Positions 35,419 to 48,680 are shown, numbered from the stretch's first letter. The stretch: DNA of 64,000 bases from Hymenochaete sp. R1 (GCA_019400425.1 JAFREE010000126.1:1-64000), one strand, 5' to 3'. A program made the numbers and translations. Notes: generated from the letters alone by a model not told the origin.

Positions 35419-38360
35419 TCGTGGCAGCGGTGCCAACGACCTGCTTACAGGCCCTCACAAGAAGTCAATGTATATGTTCCTTTCAGACTAGCCAAATTCG
35501 ACTCCTGCACCGCTACCTCAACGCTCATTTCTTGCACTGGCAAGCAATTTCGGCCACTACCTGCTGACCCGGCTTCGTCCACCATTTTTTGCACTCAAAA
35601 TAGAACGTATGAAGATCTAACATCACGGTGGTACATGAATGAATGACAAAAAAAGAGACTTAAATGCCTTATACTTATTTTCAGGGTGGGATTTTGGATG
35701 TTGCTTATACGGCGTATGCAAGGTGGTATGGCAATGAAATTGCCTGCGCCTGATCGACTGTATAGCTATGCACCAATGCTCACTATGGTTGTTTACAGCA
35801 GAGCTCCAATATTCTCCAAAATAAGCCTTTCAACCTTACTCATGCACTCAAAAGTCGCCGAATACCTAAAAGTCGAATTCTACTAGTAGTACTTTTACTA
35901 GCAAGGCGCTATTTCATCACCAATACCAAACTTTCCTTAGGCCTGTCGCGCAACAACTTCAAAAAGCTTACACACATAAGTTTTACACACATGGAGAATA
36001 AGATTGTATCATTAATGGGGGAAAAATCCTATAGAAAGTTATGAGCGTACCCTGTTTAGTGCTTAGCGAAAACATTCAAGTGCAGTCCCTAAGCCTATTT
36101 GCCATCAATATCTCAGATGTCAGCGCACAAGTGCGTATGCTCTATTTTTTTTCATCCACTGGCACAAGACACCCTCCGAAGCAACCTGTTCTTAGTGTCT
36201 CGCGGTTAAGATCACAGAAAAGGTTCATACAACTATTGGCATCACACTTCAAGCCCCCGTAGCCCCACAGAAATTTGATAAACGCAGACGAGCCTGAGTT
36301 TACCACACCGATCGTGTGTCAGTCAAGACATGATGGAAAATATCGTCTGTTGTGTCCGAACTTGAACTAAATCTCCTTTGAGTTTTCAAATTTGAAAAAT
36401 AAGGACGCCAAAGGAGCAGTGAGCAGGCCTCCAACCAAAACAAGCGCATCCCCATTCCTGAAGCCTTTCGGCTACATGGACTCTAGAAGACTGATCGCTG
36501 TACAGAATTAAGAATTCAAGATTTTGACATACAGCATAAGCGCATAAACAGAATAGGTCTCACAAACACATGTAGACCTTGGTATTGTTTATTATATGCC
36601 GAAGCGATCCTGTGCGCTTTTTGCAAGTAGCGGACCAATCGAGTTACGGCTGATTCAGGCCACGAAGCATGATAAAACCAGATATATTAAATACGTCAAC
36701 CACAAGTCCCAAGGTTGGAGTGATCTCTGCCAGTGATATGCCTTGGCTCTTCCCATTGTTCAATGAAGCGATATCATGATATGACGATCATTGGTACCTA
36801 CCTACCTGCAATGGAGTCTCTGTTGAAAGAACGAACGTGCCGGATCCCACTTCGTTGGGGTATAACACCTGCGCCAGTGTATGACATCATTCAAGCAGCT
36901 GTGCTCCCTCCGGTTCAATCTCTCTCACAAAGTATGATTGCCAGCGACTGTTTCAACGCTGTCCTACCATCCTTCACCTCGTAATACTGCAGGGAGAAAT
37001 GCTTCATTAATGACGCAGCCATAACACGCAATGAAAAGTGGCCTACATCCCAAGCACTCCACAGGGGAGTTGCTTACAAGCAAACAGGTAAAAAAGAAAC
37101 AAGCTTTGTGCACTGCATACTAAGAAAAAGAGGGACTGGAAAGTAAAACTCATATATGAGTACGTGCCACTGCGCCATCAAAGTAAGCTCTCCGCACCAT
37201 TTTTACAAGGCATGAGAGGCAAACAATCAAACCCTAACCAAAGAAAAAGTGCATAAGTTATAACCTACCGGAAACGTTAGGGAACCCGAGAGGGCCCGAC
37301 ACTAGCGAACTCCAGAATGGTTTACAGTCGCAAACTAATAGTATTCTAAGAAAAGATCTTTCGGGAGAACTTAGAGCCCACTGGCATTTTCTTCTGAATA
37401 TAATGCTTCATTTCAAATACAAGCTTCAGTATATTTTATCTAGTATAATAACGACAATGCGTGCAAAACCCTGCGCATTCAACCCCAACCCAAGTTAAAA
37501 AGTATACAATGTCAAACACAACTTAAGCTGTAGCCAATAACTGGTTCATTTTCTCTACATCCCCGACAACAAGCATCTGATTCTCTCTACATTCACCCTT
37601 GATCCAAATGCGAGTAAGAATATCACGCCAACTCCAATGCGGTACTAAGACCATTCTACCCTTTGCAAACGACTAAATCTTCAGCCATCACCTTGTCGAC
37701 GAGTGTGTCAAGTCCACATTCTTCACCTTCTTCCATTGCGCCATTCCCGGAGTTGATTTCTATGAAATTTGCGTGGCCCGGAATTGACAAGCTCAGTAAG
37801 CCCCCTTCCTTGTATCCGAATCCTTGCTCCGAGTTATCCGTTGTGGATCTAACGTGGAATCTATTTAAAAGAGATGGCATGTGTTCATATTCTAGTAAAA
37901 AGGCATACGTGGCATGATGGGGAGGGGGAGATTTACCATTACTAGTGGTTACTATTCGCCGACAAGTTGGAGGCGCATGAGCGCCGACTCGGAATGATGG
38001 ATGGCCCGTGAAGTCGTGCTCGTTGCGCCACATGCATGGAACGAACAATTATGAATGCCTGAGTTGGTAATACTTGGTATGTCTGTGTAATAACACTATG
38101 GTGAAAGTGTCACGGTAGGCAAAGGAGTTTTGTCATTTGTGTGCGAGTGCGTCATGGTGGTTGACTTACGCGCGCACTTTTTCAGCCTGGAGAGGCGGAT
38201 GCAGTGGGCCATAAAAGCTACAGTAACGTGACTCCCTTCCATTCCGAACCCGACGGCTCCATTGTATTTGTGAGCCATGCGCAACAGCAAGGTGGTTCAT
38301 TTCATAGGTTATTTGCGCATTTTGCGTGCTTTGCTTTAATGATTGGATTTTATGAAACAA
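35419..38360. other. Intergenic, one weak minus-strand candidate
   Basis: Between the JmjC gene and the hAT-associated repeats I see no convincing gene. A 130-codon minus-strand frame at 37656-38048 reads SEQGFGYKEGGLLSLSIPGH and ends MAEDLVVCKG; it could be a terminal exon of an unrecognised gene, but no upstream exon is supported. The remainder is AT-rich and lacks long frames. Confidence 0.4.
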
Positions 38361-38389
38361 TTTGCTAGGGGTTTCGGGTGGGAATCTGC

Positions 38390-38530
38390 GCGTAGCGTAT
38401 ACGCGTTACGCGTAATTCCCCGTAGTTGTGGCAGGCCATTACGGGCTACGCCACGGGAATTACGGGATGCCCGTAATTCTCGCGCGCCATTACTGTTACG
38501 GGTGCATGTATACGCGTAATACGGGCGGAG
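38390..38530. repeat. CG-rich cluster of tacgcgtaat-like motifs
   Basis: A run of short direct and inverted words occurs here: gcgtagcgtatacgcgttac, gcgtaattccccg, ccattacgggctacg, gggaattacgggatgcccg and gtatacgcgtaatacgggc. A shorter related cluster (agctacgcgtatacgccgta) lies at about 43431-43451, on the other side of the hAT gene. They could be subterminal repeats of the hAT element, but I could not define exact ends or an 8-bp target duplication. Confidence 0.45.
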
Positions 38531-39557
38531 AGTGCGCCAGCTCCCCACGACTTCCTTGAGCGGGCGAGAATAGTGGGATTAAGATAAGAGAATAAAGTAA
38601 AAAAAAAAAAAGCTCACCTGACGCAGACATGGCCTGTACTGGCTCCGAGTGGGGCAGATGGGAGATCCCACTCTGCACGGCGTGCGTGCGATGTCAGTTT
38701 GACTCCCTCGACGCCGTGCAGAGTCGACACCTGCGGTAAGTATTTTCGTTGTCTTGTGCAATCTAAGTTAAACATAGAAACAGAAAACTTACAATGATAC
38801 ACGAAACAACCAAACTCATATCAAATTCGCCGTGCAGCGGATAGAATTGTATAGGGGTCGGTCCCGGGCTGGTTTTGTGCGCGGCTGTCGGCGGGGTGGT
38901 GCGGTTTGTGCAGGGAGACGGCGACGGCCTCTGCCTCGTTTGTGCGCGCATCAGAGATGGCCACAGGTCTAAAACAGGCCCGTTTAGGTGAGTACTATTC
39001 AACTAAGCTCAACAAACATGTGCTTACATGATATAGCCGGAGCATACTATCCAGCAACGTGCCATTTCAAGACACGGTTCCCCATCCTGACTAAGCGGAC
39101 ACATTCGTGCCCGCAACATCATTTTCGGACGCGAGTCACTCCACGGTGGCCGAACCACCTTCGTCCGTTCAGTCAGACGACGGGCGCTACCGTCGGCGTC
39201 ACCGTAACCTCCGCCCAGAGTGAACGACGCAGCAGTCAAAAGTCGTGCGTGAATCCTGAAGAGGGTGTTGATAGATGTGTGAACGTCGGATAATATCCCA
39301 TGACGCGGTATATGGTGTTCGGAAGTCGTCGAGTGCGACAATTGGCTCGCCATTTTACTCCAGTGATCACGATGGGCGAATAATCGGAATTGATCTTGCT
39401 GATCCTGTTTGGTGTCGGATATTCCACCTGCGTCCTCCCCATGTAAATAACAACGAATGACACCTATACGACGGTGTATCTTGAGTAGCTGAAGTAGGTC
39501 TCGAACAAACTTTCGGTTGTGACGCATTGAGACGTTGGAGATTCTTGATCGGGAATT

Positions 39558-40217
39558 ATGACCTGCAAACGCAATTGGTGCAAATCGAGAGAGACCGCGA
39601 TGTACGCTCGAGAAGATGCAGCAAGCTCCTCGGAACAACTCCTCCGCCTTCCAGAGTCCATCGAACTCCCCAGCATCCGACCAGTCTCACGACGCGCATT
39701 CGACGAGTTCCACCTCCACTCCGGGGCCACAGATCCGCGATCAGAGCACCAGTGCCGCGCCTCAGTTGTCGATACGGAAGAATCGCGAGAAGGCGTCGGG
39801 CGCGTCCTCAAATCCCCTCCTGATGCTGTAGAAGTCGATTTAGAGGCCGGCGTTAAAGTTGCGCAGACTCAAGGGCTGGAGACGGTCCTGGGAGGTAATC
39901 ACTCAAGAGCTTCCTCCTCGCTCGTCTTGATATGCCGACCTTCAAGTCTCCTCTTTCTTTCACTCCGCGGACAACAAGAAAGGGGCGTCCTAATGACAAG
40001 CACTAAAATGGAAAGGCATAAGTATGAACTCAAAGCGATTATGAAAACGGATAGCGTACTGGATAGACAGACAGAGTTCCCTCAAGCTTCCCGCTTGTAC
40101 TCCGAACTCGTTGCGACACACCAGTCGGTCAGACAAACTTTAGAGCTATTAAAGAGGAATAGAATTTTGAACTACTTTTGCATACTACGTAACTTCCTGG
40201 ACATTCTTTCCAATTAA
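39558..40217 (+). CDS. Hypothetical 219-aa protein
   Basis: An uninterrupted frame from ATG 39558 to a stop at 40215-40217. It is charged and rich in Ser, Glu and Arg, with a C-terminal helical stretch (SVRQTLELLKRNRILNYF). No domain is recognised. It lies 3' of the hAT transposase gene, converging with it and ending within a few bases of its C-terminus, so it may be a second ORF of the same element. A spurious frame remains possible. Confidence 0.3.
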   Translation: MTCKRNWCKSRETAMYAREDAASSSEQLLRLPESIELPSIRPVSRRAFDEFHLHSGATDPRSEHQCRASVVDTEESREGVGRVLKSPPDAVEVDLEAGVKVAQTQGLETVLGGNHSRASSSLVLICRPSSLLFLSLRGQQERGVLMTSTKMERHKYELKAIMKTDSVLDRQTEFPQASRLYSELVATHQSVRQTLELLKRNRILNYFCILRNFLDILSN

Positions 40218-42870
40218 TTTTTTTTTAATTTCTCTGCCCTGAGTGCGTGCTTTGCGCCCATGGAGGAGCTGACAGTGAGTGGCCCAAGGCGGGCTCGGCG
40301 AAGTGACAATACGTCTCTACCATTGGAAAAGACTCTTTCTACGGCGACAGAAGAGCCTTTGCGGTATGACAGGTGAGTTTGGGGTTTACGGTAAGATACG
40401 AGGAACTCCGCACCTGGAATGCATAGAATATCCCTTGCCATTCGAGCCAGGTTTGGGTAATCATGCCTTCTCCTTTCCCACCACTGTAATGGGTCCTCCT
40501 CATGTTCTGCGGTTGAAGTGAGACTGAAGTACCGAAGTACTTCAATGTTCTCAACCGGCACGGAATTGTTTCTGAACGAGGAAGTTGAAATGGTCAGTCG
40601 ACAGGACGGCGGCGTGTTCGGCTGAGACGACTCTCGCGCCTCACCCAAGTACTGGCCGCGAAATCCAGTTTCAAGGGATTCCTTCGACTTCTCAATCAGA
40701 CCTAAGAGCTCGAGATCCGTCCAGCAAGCGTGCACAGGTTCCTGTAGGAGAAACGAGGAACCAGAACTAGAAAAGCGTAAGGGTAGAGATCATGAGTCGT
40801 TGAATGAAGAAACACGAGTCGAAACAAACTCACCAAGCATTAAACACAGTGAAGACCAGCATGTTGGACAATACATAAGTAATACCTTTTCTTTCGCAGG
40901 CTTCGTGATACCATTTTGCCGTAAATGGTCAAACCAGCTTGCACTGTCTAAAAGAGAGGTCTTGAGTCTCTTCGCAATACCTCGACCCTGGCGTACAGTT
41001 AGAAGGTCAGCGGAACAACGCAATTTTCACCTTTTTTATACACTGGGGCACAATGTCCGGTAACGCGATCTCCGTCTGCTCCTCAGTATCTTCATCACAC
41101 CGAAAGGCTTCTCTGTCGGCGGAGTCTTTTGTGGAGATGGCCAACGCATTCTGATACCCTTTAGTTTCGTGGTCTATCGCCTTGGACGCACCCAACACTT
41201 CCAGTAGCTGGCAACACGTCATCAATATGCATTGGAGGGAGAAGTAAAACAGAACTCACTTTCATTGCGGCTAAGTGAATAATATGCGGTGCGCATCGAA
41301 TGCGAGCGCAATGTGCTTCAAAATTGTAATTTCCCCCTTCGACCATCTTCCTTTCAAGGCAATACACCATCGCGTCATTATTAGACGCGCTGTCCGAGAC
41401 AACGGCCAAGAGCTGGTGTAAGACAAACAGACACGACGTGGAAGGGGAAGGGATAGACTTACTTTATGTCGTAAAGCGTAATTCTCAATAGTATCTCACA
41501 ACAAGTTTGCAAGCTTCTCGCCCGCGTGAGACCCGACAATCTCCACAAACATGCCAAGCTGCTCGCCTGTAGTTCAGCGCGCAGTGGGAAAGTGAAGAAC
41601 GACAGCTAAGAACGCATAGCCATTCTGTGACCATCCGTCGCACGACATGGAGAGTTTGCAGTCCATAGACTAATGTCGTCTTGAGAACCGAGCAGGAGAG
41701 AAAAAGAAAGGTGCGAACAGCTATCCTCTGCTTCAATTCCATTCTCACATCAATTGCCCTTTTCTTGACTCTTGTCGTAAGATCTTTGGAAAGCGGAGCC
41801 TTTAAATTGAAGTGGGCAAAACGCGGTGCCATGGCCTCCTTAAGAAGACAGTTCCCGAACGCATTCAACGGCAGGTTTGCGTCCAACGCCCAATCAATTA
41901 GGCCATCTGTGAACTTCACCCGATCCTGTCCCGTCTTAGAATGAAAAAGAATGAATATGAAATGCGGAAGTACTCACAACTTTTGCCTGTATTTGTTTCT
42001 CGAGTAATGCTTCAACCGTATTGCCATCACAGTTCTGCTTCAATAACGTCCGTAGTGCAATAGCTGTTGCAGCAGAACCTATTTTGAATAAGAATGGAGT
42101 CAAGGGTATCGTAAATGTTGCGCACTGTCGGCATTCTTGGATACCTTTAACTCTCGTGCTCTAATTTTACTCGCAGGATGCGAAACTTCAAGATATCGTC
42201 CTTGTGGTTCTTCTTCAAACGAATAAGCAAGTCTAAAACATATAGTATCAGACGGGAACCGATACAATTGGCACTGTGTGCTCACTGTTGATATTTCCGT
42301 GTTCTTTTATGCACATCTTGTTTTCGTCACAATGAAGACATTGATACTCTGCCTTCCGCGCCTACGGGATGCTGTTACAAGAATTGTCCGTCTTCATATA
42401 GAATAGAAGCGTGAGGTCGTTTCCTTTCTGTGCTTCTGTTTGCTAGCGACACAGAAAAACAACAAGAATATTTTACTGCGAATTGGCGTCTGTCTGAATT
42501 CAATGGGTAGATTGTCCTGAGTTCTTTGTCGAGAACGTCCGGTCCATCAACGCCTATAACAATCGCCGGTGAGGATGCACTACGCTGCACCGCCGCATGT
42601 CGTGGACCTTCCTTGTTAGCTCTTATCATGCTCCTGGCTATTGCTTCAAGTCGGGGAAGATCGAGCTATGATTGTATCAGTACAAATGAACCGGGAAAGC
42701 GTGGGCGGTAATGCTCACATCGGACGTCTCTCCTGTAGCTCCTGATCCATCCAATCTCGTCCCATTCTCTTCATCATCTCCATCACTGGACTCGGAATCG
42801 TCAATACAGAGTGTCACCCCTGGCCCCGCCCGTCTTTGCCTCTTTTCAGCGACCTCTGAATCACCCACTG
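40214..42870 (-). mobile_element. hAT-family transposase gene, multi-exon
   Basis: Minus-strand pieces follow the hAT order. A BED-type zinc-finger segment near 42300-42360 reads EYQCLHCDENKMC. The first catalytic aspartate lies in VVSDSASNND (about 41385-41409), followed by RIRCAPHIIHLAA. A PTCWSSLCLML motif near 40850-40885 corresponds to the usual TRWNST-LML. The C-terminal dimerisation domain is split by a canonical intron: ...WWERRRHDYPNLARMARDIL, then CIPG joined to SSVAVERVFSNGRDVLSLRR. A Ser/Asp-rich N-terminal segment lies at 42710-42850. Exon joins were not worked out for the middle, so I cannot say whether it is intact; the key motifs survive. It sits between the two JmjC genes, transcribed in the same direction as the right-hand one. 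Confidence 0.8.
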
Positions 42871-43803
42871 GCTTCTTTTATGTTACGGTTTTCTTGGTTT
42901 TCTTTCGAGTCGAAGTTGTGCATCAGAACTGGCTGCGGCTTTGAGGGACTTTACTCGAACACGTGGACCATGCATCGTAAGATTTTTGTCAACACAGTCG
43001 CATTCCCGGCGAGTGGGCACTGGCGACACCGTTGGAAGAGACTAGGAGAGACACACTGCTACGAAGAACAAGTTGACGACACATCGTCGTCCACACTTTT
43101 TGCGCTGTCTCTCTCCTTAGCCCGCCATGAAAAGGACATACGACGATCTATGATTCATAGTTGCGCTATCGGAACAATGCACTGTACCCTAACTGTTAAA
43201 AAATCGACCCAACGTCAGAAATCCATTTAACTAGATCGTTTTCGACGTCTCATACCTATCTACCATCCCTCGAGAGCTACGCAAGCCAAATTTTCCACCA
43301 TGTCTACCAATGGGAGTACCACAAACTTGCGTGTTCAAGTCCGTCGTCGGTATGAGAAAGGGTCGGTGGTCGGTAGATGGAGGTTGAGGAACAAAACAAA
43401 ATTTGCTAATCTAAATCTACACGCGTCGTAGCTACGCGTATACGCCGTAATTGGTCGTAATGTCCCAGGGCATTGCGCACCTGATATACGGCGCCTCCTG
43501 ATTCCCTTTCATCTAATCATGGGCTTCCAAGGAGTAGTATGCGAAGGTCCCTTCTACCTCTCCACCACCGGTAGCAGCTGTAATAATACTTATGTGATGC
43601 ATGTATAGACAAAAAAAAGTTGCGAATTTGATTACAATGTTTTGCTACCATATCCCTGTCCGAAAGTCCGTTAATATTCGTTACAGTGAATAACTTAAGA
43701 CAGATCTCCTCAGGTCAACTATGCCCTGCTTTACTTTCGAACGGTACAGTAAACACCTATGCCTCCGAGCCCCCTTCCCCACCAGATCTATCCATAGCTT
43801 CTG

Positions 43804-46800
43804 TCATTCCCTCAACTCGCCCGGCTCCAGCTCACAACTCCCTCGAATCTCGTTCCCAAGATCAGTGATCTTCTGGAGCTCTTTTTCCAAGAGCTGAGCG
43901 TCCACCTCTGCGCTTCTCATGTGAGCTTGCCTCATTTCTTTCTCTAATTCACCTCGCCCTTCGACTTCGCTCGCGTCATCACCTCCGTCTGCGTTTTCGG
44001 CGTCGCCGTCTTCGTCGTTCCCATCGTCTTCGTTGTTCCCGTCGGTTTCTTCTTCTCTACTCCTCCCTGCATCGTATTCGGAGCTTGAGCTGTCGGAAGG
44101 GGAGAGAGACATGTCGACGTCGCGGCACTCATCATCAGACTGTTTCTGTTCGTCAGCTTCTCGGGAATGCTTTGGCGAGGTAAGCCGTTTCTTCTGACAG
44201 TCAGCCTGATCATGCATTTCAACATCCGCATCTGCCCCATTTGTGCATGAAGAACGTAAATTGCCTTGGTCACGTTCGACGTACGCGCCCAACAGCTCCA
44301 TTGTCGTCTGGTTTGCCCTCCCTTTCTTCGTTATTCGACCTCTTGTCCTCTTGTGACTGGCGCCGTGCAACGTCGAGTCACTGCCTTTTGCCTTGCCTTC
44401 AGCCTCCTTTCGATCACTATCAGCGTGAGGTTCTTTCGTTATCCAAATTTCAAAAGGGGTGCCTTTCAACCGGAGTCCCTCGCCTTCGGATCCTGGGCCT
44501 AGCTCATGAATAACGTCCGGCCAACTTTCCCCCTTGGGCCGGTAATTGGGGTCAACGTCAAATGTTTTCGAATGGCTGTAGTGCCTACACATGCATCGTA
44601 TGCGGAGCTTATCACCCCTGCGTTTCGTTCTCTTGATAAGGCCGTTCCAGTCGTTCTCGAGCTTACACAATAGGTCACTTGATAGGGCTGCGTGATCGAC
44701 GAGGAATTTGAGGACGAACATCGCACCTACGATGCCGACCCGCCAGTTGGATGTGAAGTCAGAATTAGGATTCCCTATCCAGGCCTTGTAAGGAGAAGTC
44801 TTGGGGATCTCGGGACTGAGTTTGTCGAGATTACAGACGAGATAGAGACAGGAAGCGATGTTTTGAGCAACCTGTTCTTTTTCCTTCTCATCGCAATTGA
44901 AGCCCATGCGATCTGAAAAAAAAACGAGAGTAGAATCTTGTGAGCAGGACGTACGGGCGAACAAGTCGGGTGGGGAAGAAGGGATGCCACGAACCTAGAA
45001 TTTTCTGACTGTCCTTCTTTGTATCTACCAGATCTGCCATCGCGAGGACCCAATACAGAAATAGACCGTATATTCTGGGGTGCTCCGTGTTGGTTACTTG
45101 AATGCCAACGCATCTCTCGATGATGATAGCCTCCATCGTACGAGTCATGGTGTTCATACAGTAAAAGTGTCTACCGTATGCCATGCAGTCGGTGAGACTC
45201 ACAACGAGGTGATCAGTCCCAGGTTGCAGGTACCTGCATATCTATCAGAGGAAGAGAATTGATGATATAAGAGTCTGGCACTCACAATTGATCTCCAGGG
45301 CCCAGTAACACGGGGTGACAGTAAATCTCGTCCCCTTTCTCGTCATCAAGGGTAGCGAGGCACCTAGAATCGATGACCTCCCCACCACGTTTGTCTTTGG
45401 AAGACATTGACTCGTATATAACCCAGAGCTTCCACCCTGCCCACATATGTATGAATGTACATAATCCAGACGAATCGATGTGGAAGGTGCTTGCGGCGCC
45501 TACAGTCCCAGCAATGGCCCACTTCGCAGCATTGTCGTCACTAGTTAAGGGTAAATTGAGCTTTCCCTTCTTTGTGGAGAAATTCGATGAGTATTTGCGT
45601 ATATCATCAAATTTCCTGCTCAGAACAGCGTGAATAATTGCAGTATGTGGGAAGGCTAGAGAAATATTCACGCACAGGCAATGGATGTCGTCAGTGAGGG
45701 GAATATCGAGGAAGTTGAGGTAATCAGACTTCGAGCAAGGTCCATCGATAGACCTCTCAATCAATACTTCGAGTGTTTGATTTCCCATAAGTCCTGGTGT
45801 CCACCCTTTCCGTTTCTGCACTCTCTCGATGTAGTCTGCTCTACCTTTGTCATCCAGGATCTTCAGCTTCATAGCGTGGTCGTCTTCGACGGCTTTCTGG
45901 TCTTATTGTTAAGTAAAGAAGGGTTTAGTTCGAATTGCAACGGTCTATATGACTCGGAAAGTTAGCTACCGTTGGCCTGGCGCATTGAACCCAGACTAAT
46001 CCATTGGCTCAGCGCATCTTCGTTGAACCCATCTACATCACCGATGTCGTCTGGCTTGCCTCCGTGCACATAGACCGATTTTTGCGAAAGAATCTGTCTC
46101 TGTCGTACCGTGCCCAATTGAGCCCATTCGTTGTTTGAGTAGGCTACGAACTTTTCGGACGTAGTGCTGACACGCAGTTTCTGTGCTACTTTCCAAACTT
46201 CAAACTGTAGGGAATTCATAGATGAGCACGAAAAAAAACGAGACAAAAAAGCAGGGTTCGACTTACTGCTGCTATGGCGCATTTTGCTTTGATGGTGCCA
46301 ACATCGAAGCCGTCGTGCGGGCTGACGCCATTGTTACATGCACCGGTTTGGTTCAGTGACTGCGGGAACTCTTTCCGGTAGGCTTCCTTCCGGCTGTTTA
46401 TGATGTAGCAAGGCATTTCCAGAGAAAAGTGAAGATCCTGGAGGAGAAATGGTTACAAAAGTTCGTTATGAAGACAATCTTTTGGAAGTCACTTACTTCG
46501 TAGTCCATGCAGCCCACCAGACCGTCTTCCTCGCAAAAGTCCGGGCGTGAATAAATATGGGACATAGCTGTATTGAGCAAGTTTGATACCCCTTGCTTAT
46601 CCTCGTCCTCGCTCTTGTCCTCACCCGCACCCTTATTATCGCCAGCGTCGCGGGTTTTAGCCTTCTTACGAGGTCTGCCTCCATGTGAGCCTGCCTTCCT
46701 CTTTCCTTTCCCTTTCTTCGGCACCACCTCTTTCAATTTTGCGCCTTGTTTGGTATGAGTCTCCGGTTGCTGTGTGGAACTTGCACTTTCAAGGGCTTTA

Positions 46801-48350
46801 GCGGAACTGCGAGGGGTACGCGAAGACTCCCTCACTTCAGGAGCGGGAGTCGGGCTACCAGATGCGCTGAGCGTTTTCGCGGCCCTTTTCGATTGGGTCG
46901 AAACTTCGGTGAAGCGGGAGCCGAGCTTTAGGTGCCAATTATCATCCATAAGATCGACGGGTATGGTCAAGTTCTTGGATTGTGATTTTACACCGTCGAT
47001 TGAGCAAACCTTCAGCAAGGCCGTTTTCTTGGTTGAGAATGCAAAGTCTTCAAGCAAAGGCTCATCCAATAGCGCTCGTTTTGAGGGTACCGTATCGATT
47101 GTACCGTGTTTTTCAACGAGTGCTTGGAGTCTGGTCCTCACATCCGTCACGCCACCAAGAGCAAGGTCGAAGATGATATTGTAGAGGCCGTGCTCTATTT
47201 CTGCTAGCGTTTCGTTGAACTCGACTCGCGGTTGGGATAATACCTGCAAGAAAGCAAATCAGGAGCATATAAAGAGAGAAAAAATTGTGAATGTACATTA
47301 ATCAGCTCTTGATTGCTGAACGATGTAGTCGAACAGTTCACCCAGTTCCTAGGCTTTAGCAACAGAACAGGCGAAATGACGAGGGATAAAAAGAGCGGGC
47401 GAAGAAGCTCTCTGTCGGTCGCTGTGCCCAAACGCAGTGAAGCAACATCCCATCCATTATCATCACACCATTTCCTAGTATATCGTGTTGGGTTAGTTGT
47501 GATTCAAAAGCAAATCGGACAACTCACTCTAGAATGGACCGGATTATTCTTCCTTTCTGTCTGGTCGTACCGTCTTCGCCACTTTCTATACGAGCTCCGA
47601 GGAAATTGGACGCTGGGTCCCTCAGAATCTTGTGTTTCTACACAGCGTGGCGTAAATAAATGTCGTTCCGAGGGAAACTTACAGACGTACCGTGACCAAA
47701 GCATGAACCATAAGAGCGGCCTTAACAAAGGCATCCTCAATCGTTCCGGCGTCCTCCCTCTGCTTGGCCAGCCAACCACCTTGAATAAGGTGCCGAATTG
47801 TTGCGCTGTCTCCGATAGCAATATCTACCTGTTCGACGGGCAACCCATTCGTTATCTGTGCTTGGCCCTTGTGGGTAGTGGAGGAGCTGGAACCGGCGAA
47901 GTACCCTAGCGAGAATTGGTTCCAAGTGCCAATCCAGTCGACGTAGAGATCCCAATGCTCCTTGAGATATTTGTTAATTTCAACGGATTCTCCGATATCG
48001 GGATGATGTATCCTGGCCTTGGCATCGAAAGGCTTCGTTACGTGCTCCAGAATGTCGCACGCGAGGTGAGCAATGACATTCGCATTGCGTTCGCTGTCGG
48101 ATGTTTTTGCGCCGTGAAGCATGTTGCGGAAAGGTGCGCGTTCCTTGGGATCGATTCCACGAAACGCTGCCACAGCATCTGCGTCCGTATCGACCACAAT
48201 ACTTCCTATAGCTCTGTAAAGGTTAAGGCGGTAGCCCAGGTTCGTTTGTGTCTTCGCTTGCTCGGCCTTGTAGTCGACCTCACGGTTGTAGCTAGGAATG
48301 GAAGTGGTTGGTAAACAGAACCTAAAGAAGCCAATGCTCTTGGAATGCAT
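43804..48350 (-). CDS. JmjC-domain protein, paralogue 2 (~1,334 aa)
   Basis: Ten exons on the minus strand: 48350-47691, 47637-47528, 47474-47297, 47243-46497, 46437-46267, 46204-45970, 45901-45676, 45615-45286, 45233-44995 and 44912-43804. Phases are the same as in the paralogue at 31047-35418, and exon 6 is exactly 235 nt in both. The JmjC core has H821-x-D823 in FHIDSSGLCTF, K near GWKLW, and H894 in QPGTDHLVVSLTDC. Unlike the paralogue it has a Lys/Arg-rich segment with an AT-hook-like GGRPRKKAK (about residue 505) in exon 4, and a long C-terminal acidic region (DDGNDEDGDAENADGGDDAS) ending in a charged helix. A chromatin-directed oxygenase is the likely role; the substrate is unknown. 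Intron 7 is 60 nt and stop-free. Confidence 0.85.
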
Positions 48351-48680
48351 TACGAAAGACTGGTCGAATGGGTATTTGAGATGTGAGTCGCGCAGCGAAC
48401 GCACGCAGCGAAGGAAGGTGGGGGGAGGGGAGAGTAAGGACAGAGGTAGGTGTGGGAGGGGGTATAAATGGTTGTGGGCGAGAAAGGTTGAGAGCAAGAA
48501 AGCTAGCGCGGCGAAGGTAGGCACGACTTATCACGTGGTACGTTCCGAGCGATCGCCTGCGCTGTAGCTTACAAAAATTAATATTAATCATTCAATATTT
48601 TAATATTTTTTATTAGTAGTACCAGTAGTACCACCCTCTCACACGCCGATGCTGCTCTTACAATGGGGGTCCAGTACATA

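Noticed and set aside
39024..39638. 204-codon minus-strand frame
   Set aside because: No motif or splice partner; it overlaps the start of a plus-strand frame that is equally unproven. Could still be part of the hAT element.
46774..47184. Plus-strand frames opposite JmjC exon 4
   Set aside because: Antisense shadow of a well-supported exon.
31047..48350. TET/JBP-type DNA hydroxylase, as known from fungal transposon-linked expansions
   Set aside because: The HxD context (HIDxSGLCTF, GxKLW) and the PGxDH second histidine fit JmjC, not the TET/JBP core.
48456..48480. tataaat on the plus strand, upstream of the right-hand JmjC gene
   Set aside because: Only about 115 bp from the start codon and in the opposite orientation to the gene; too weak to call as its promoter.
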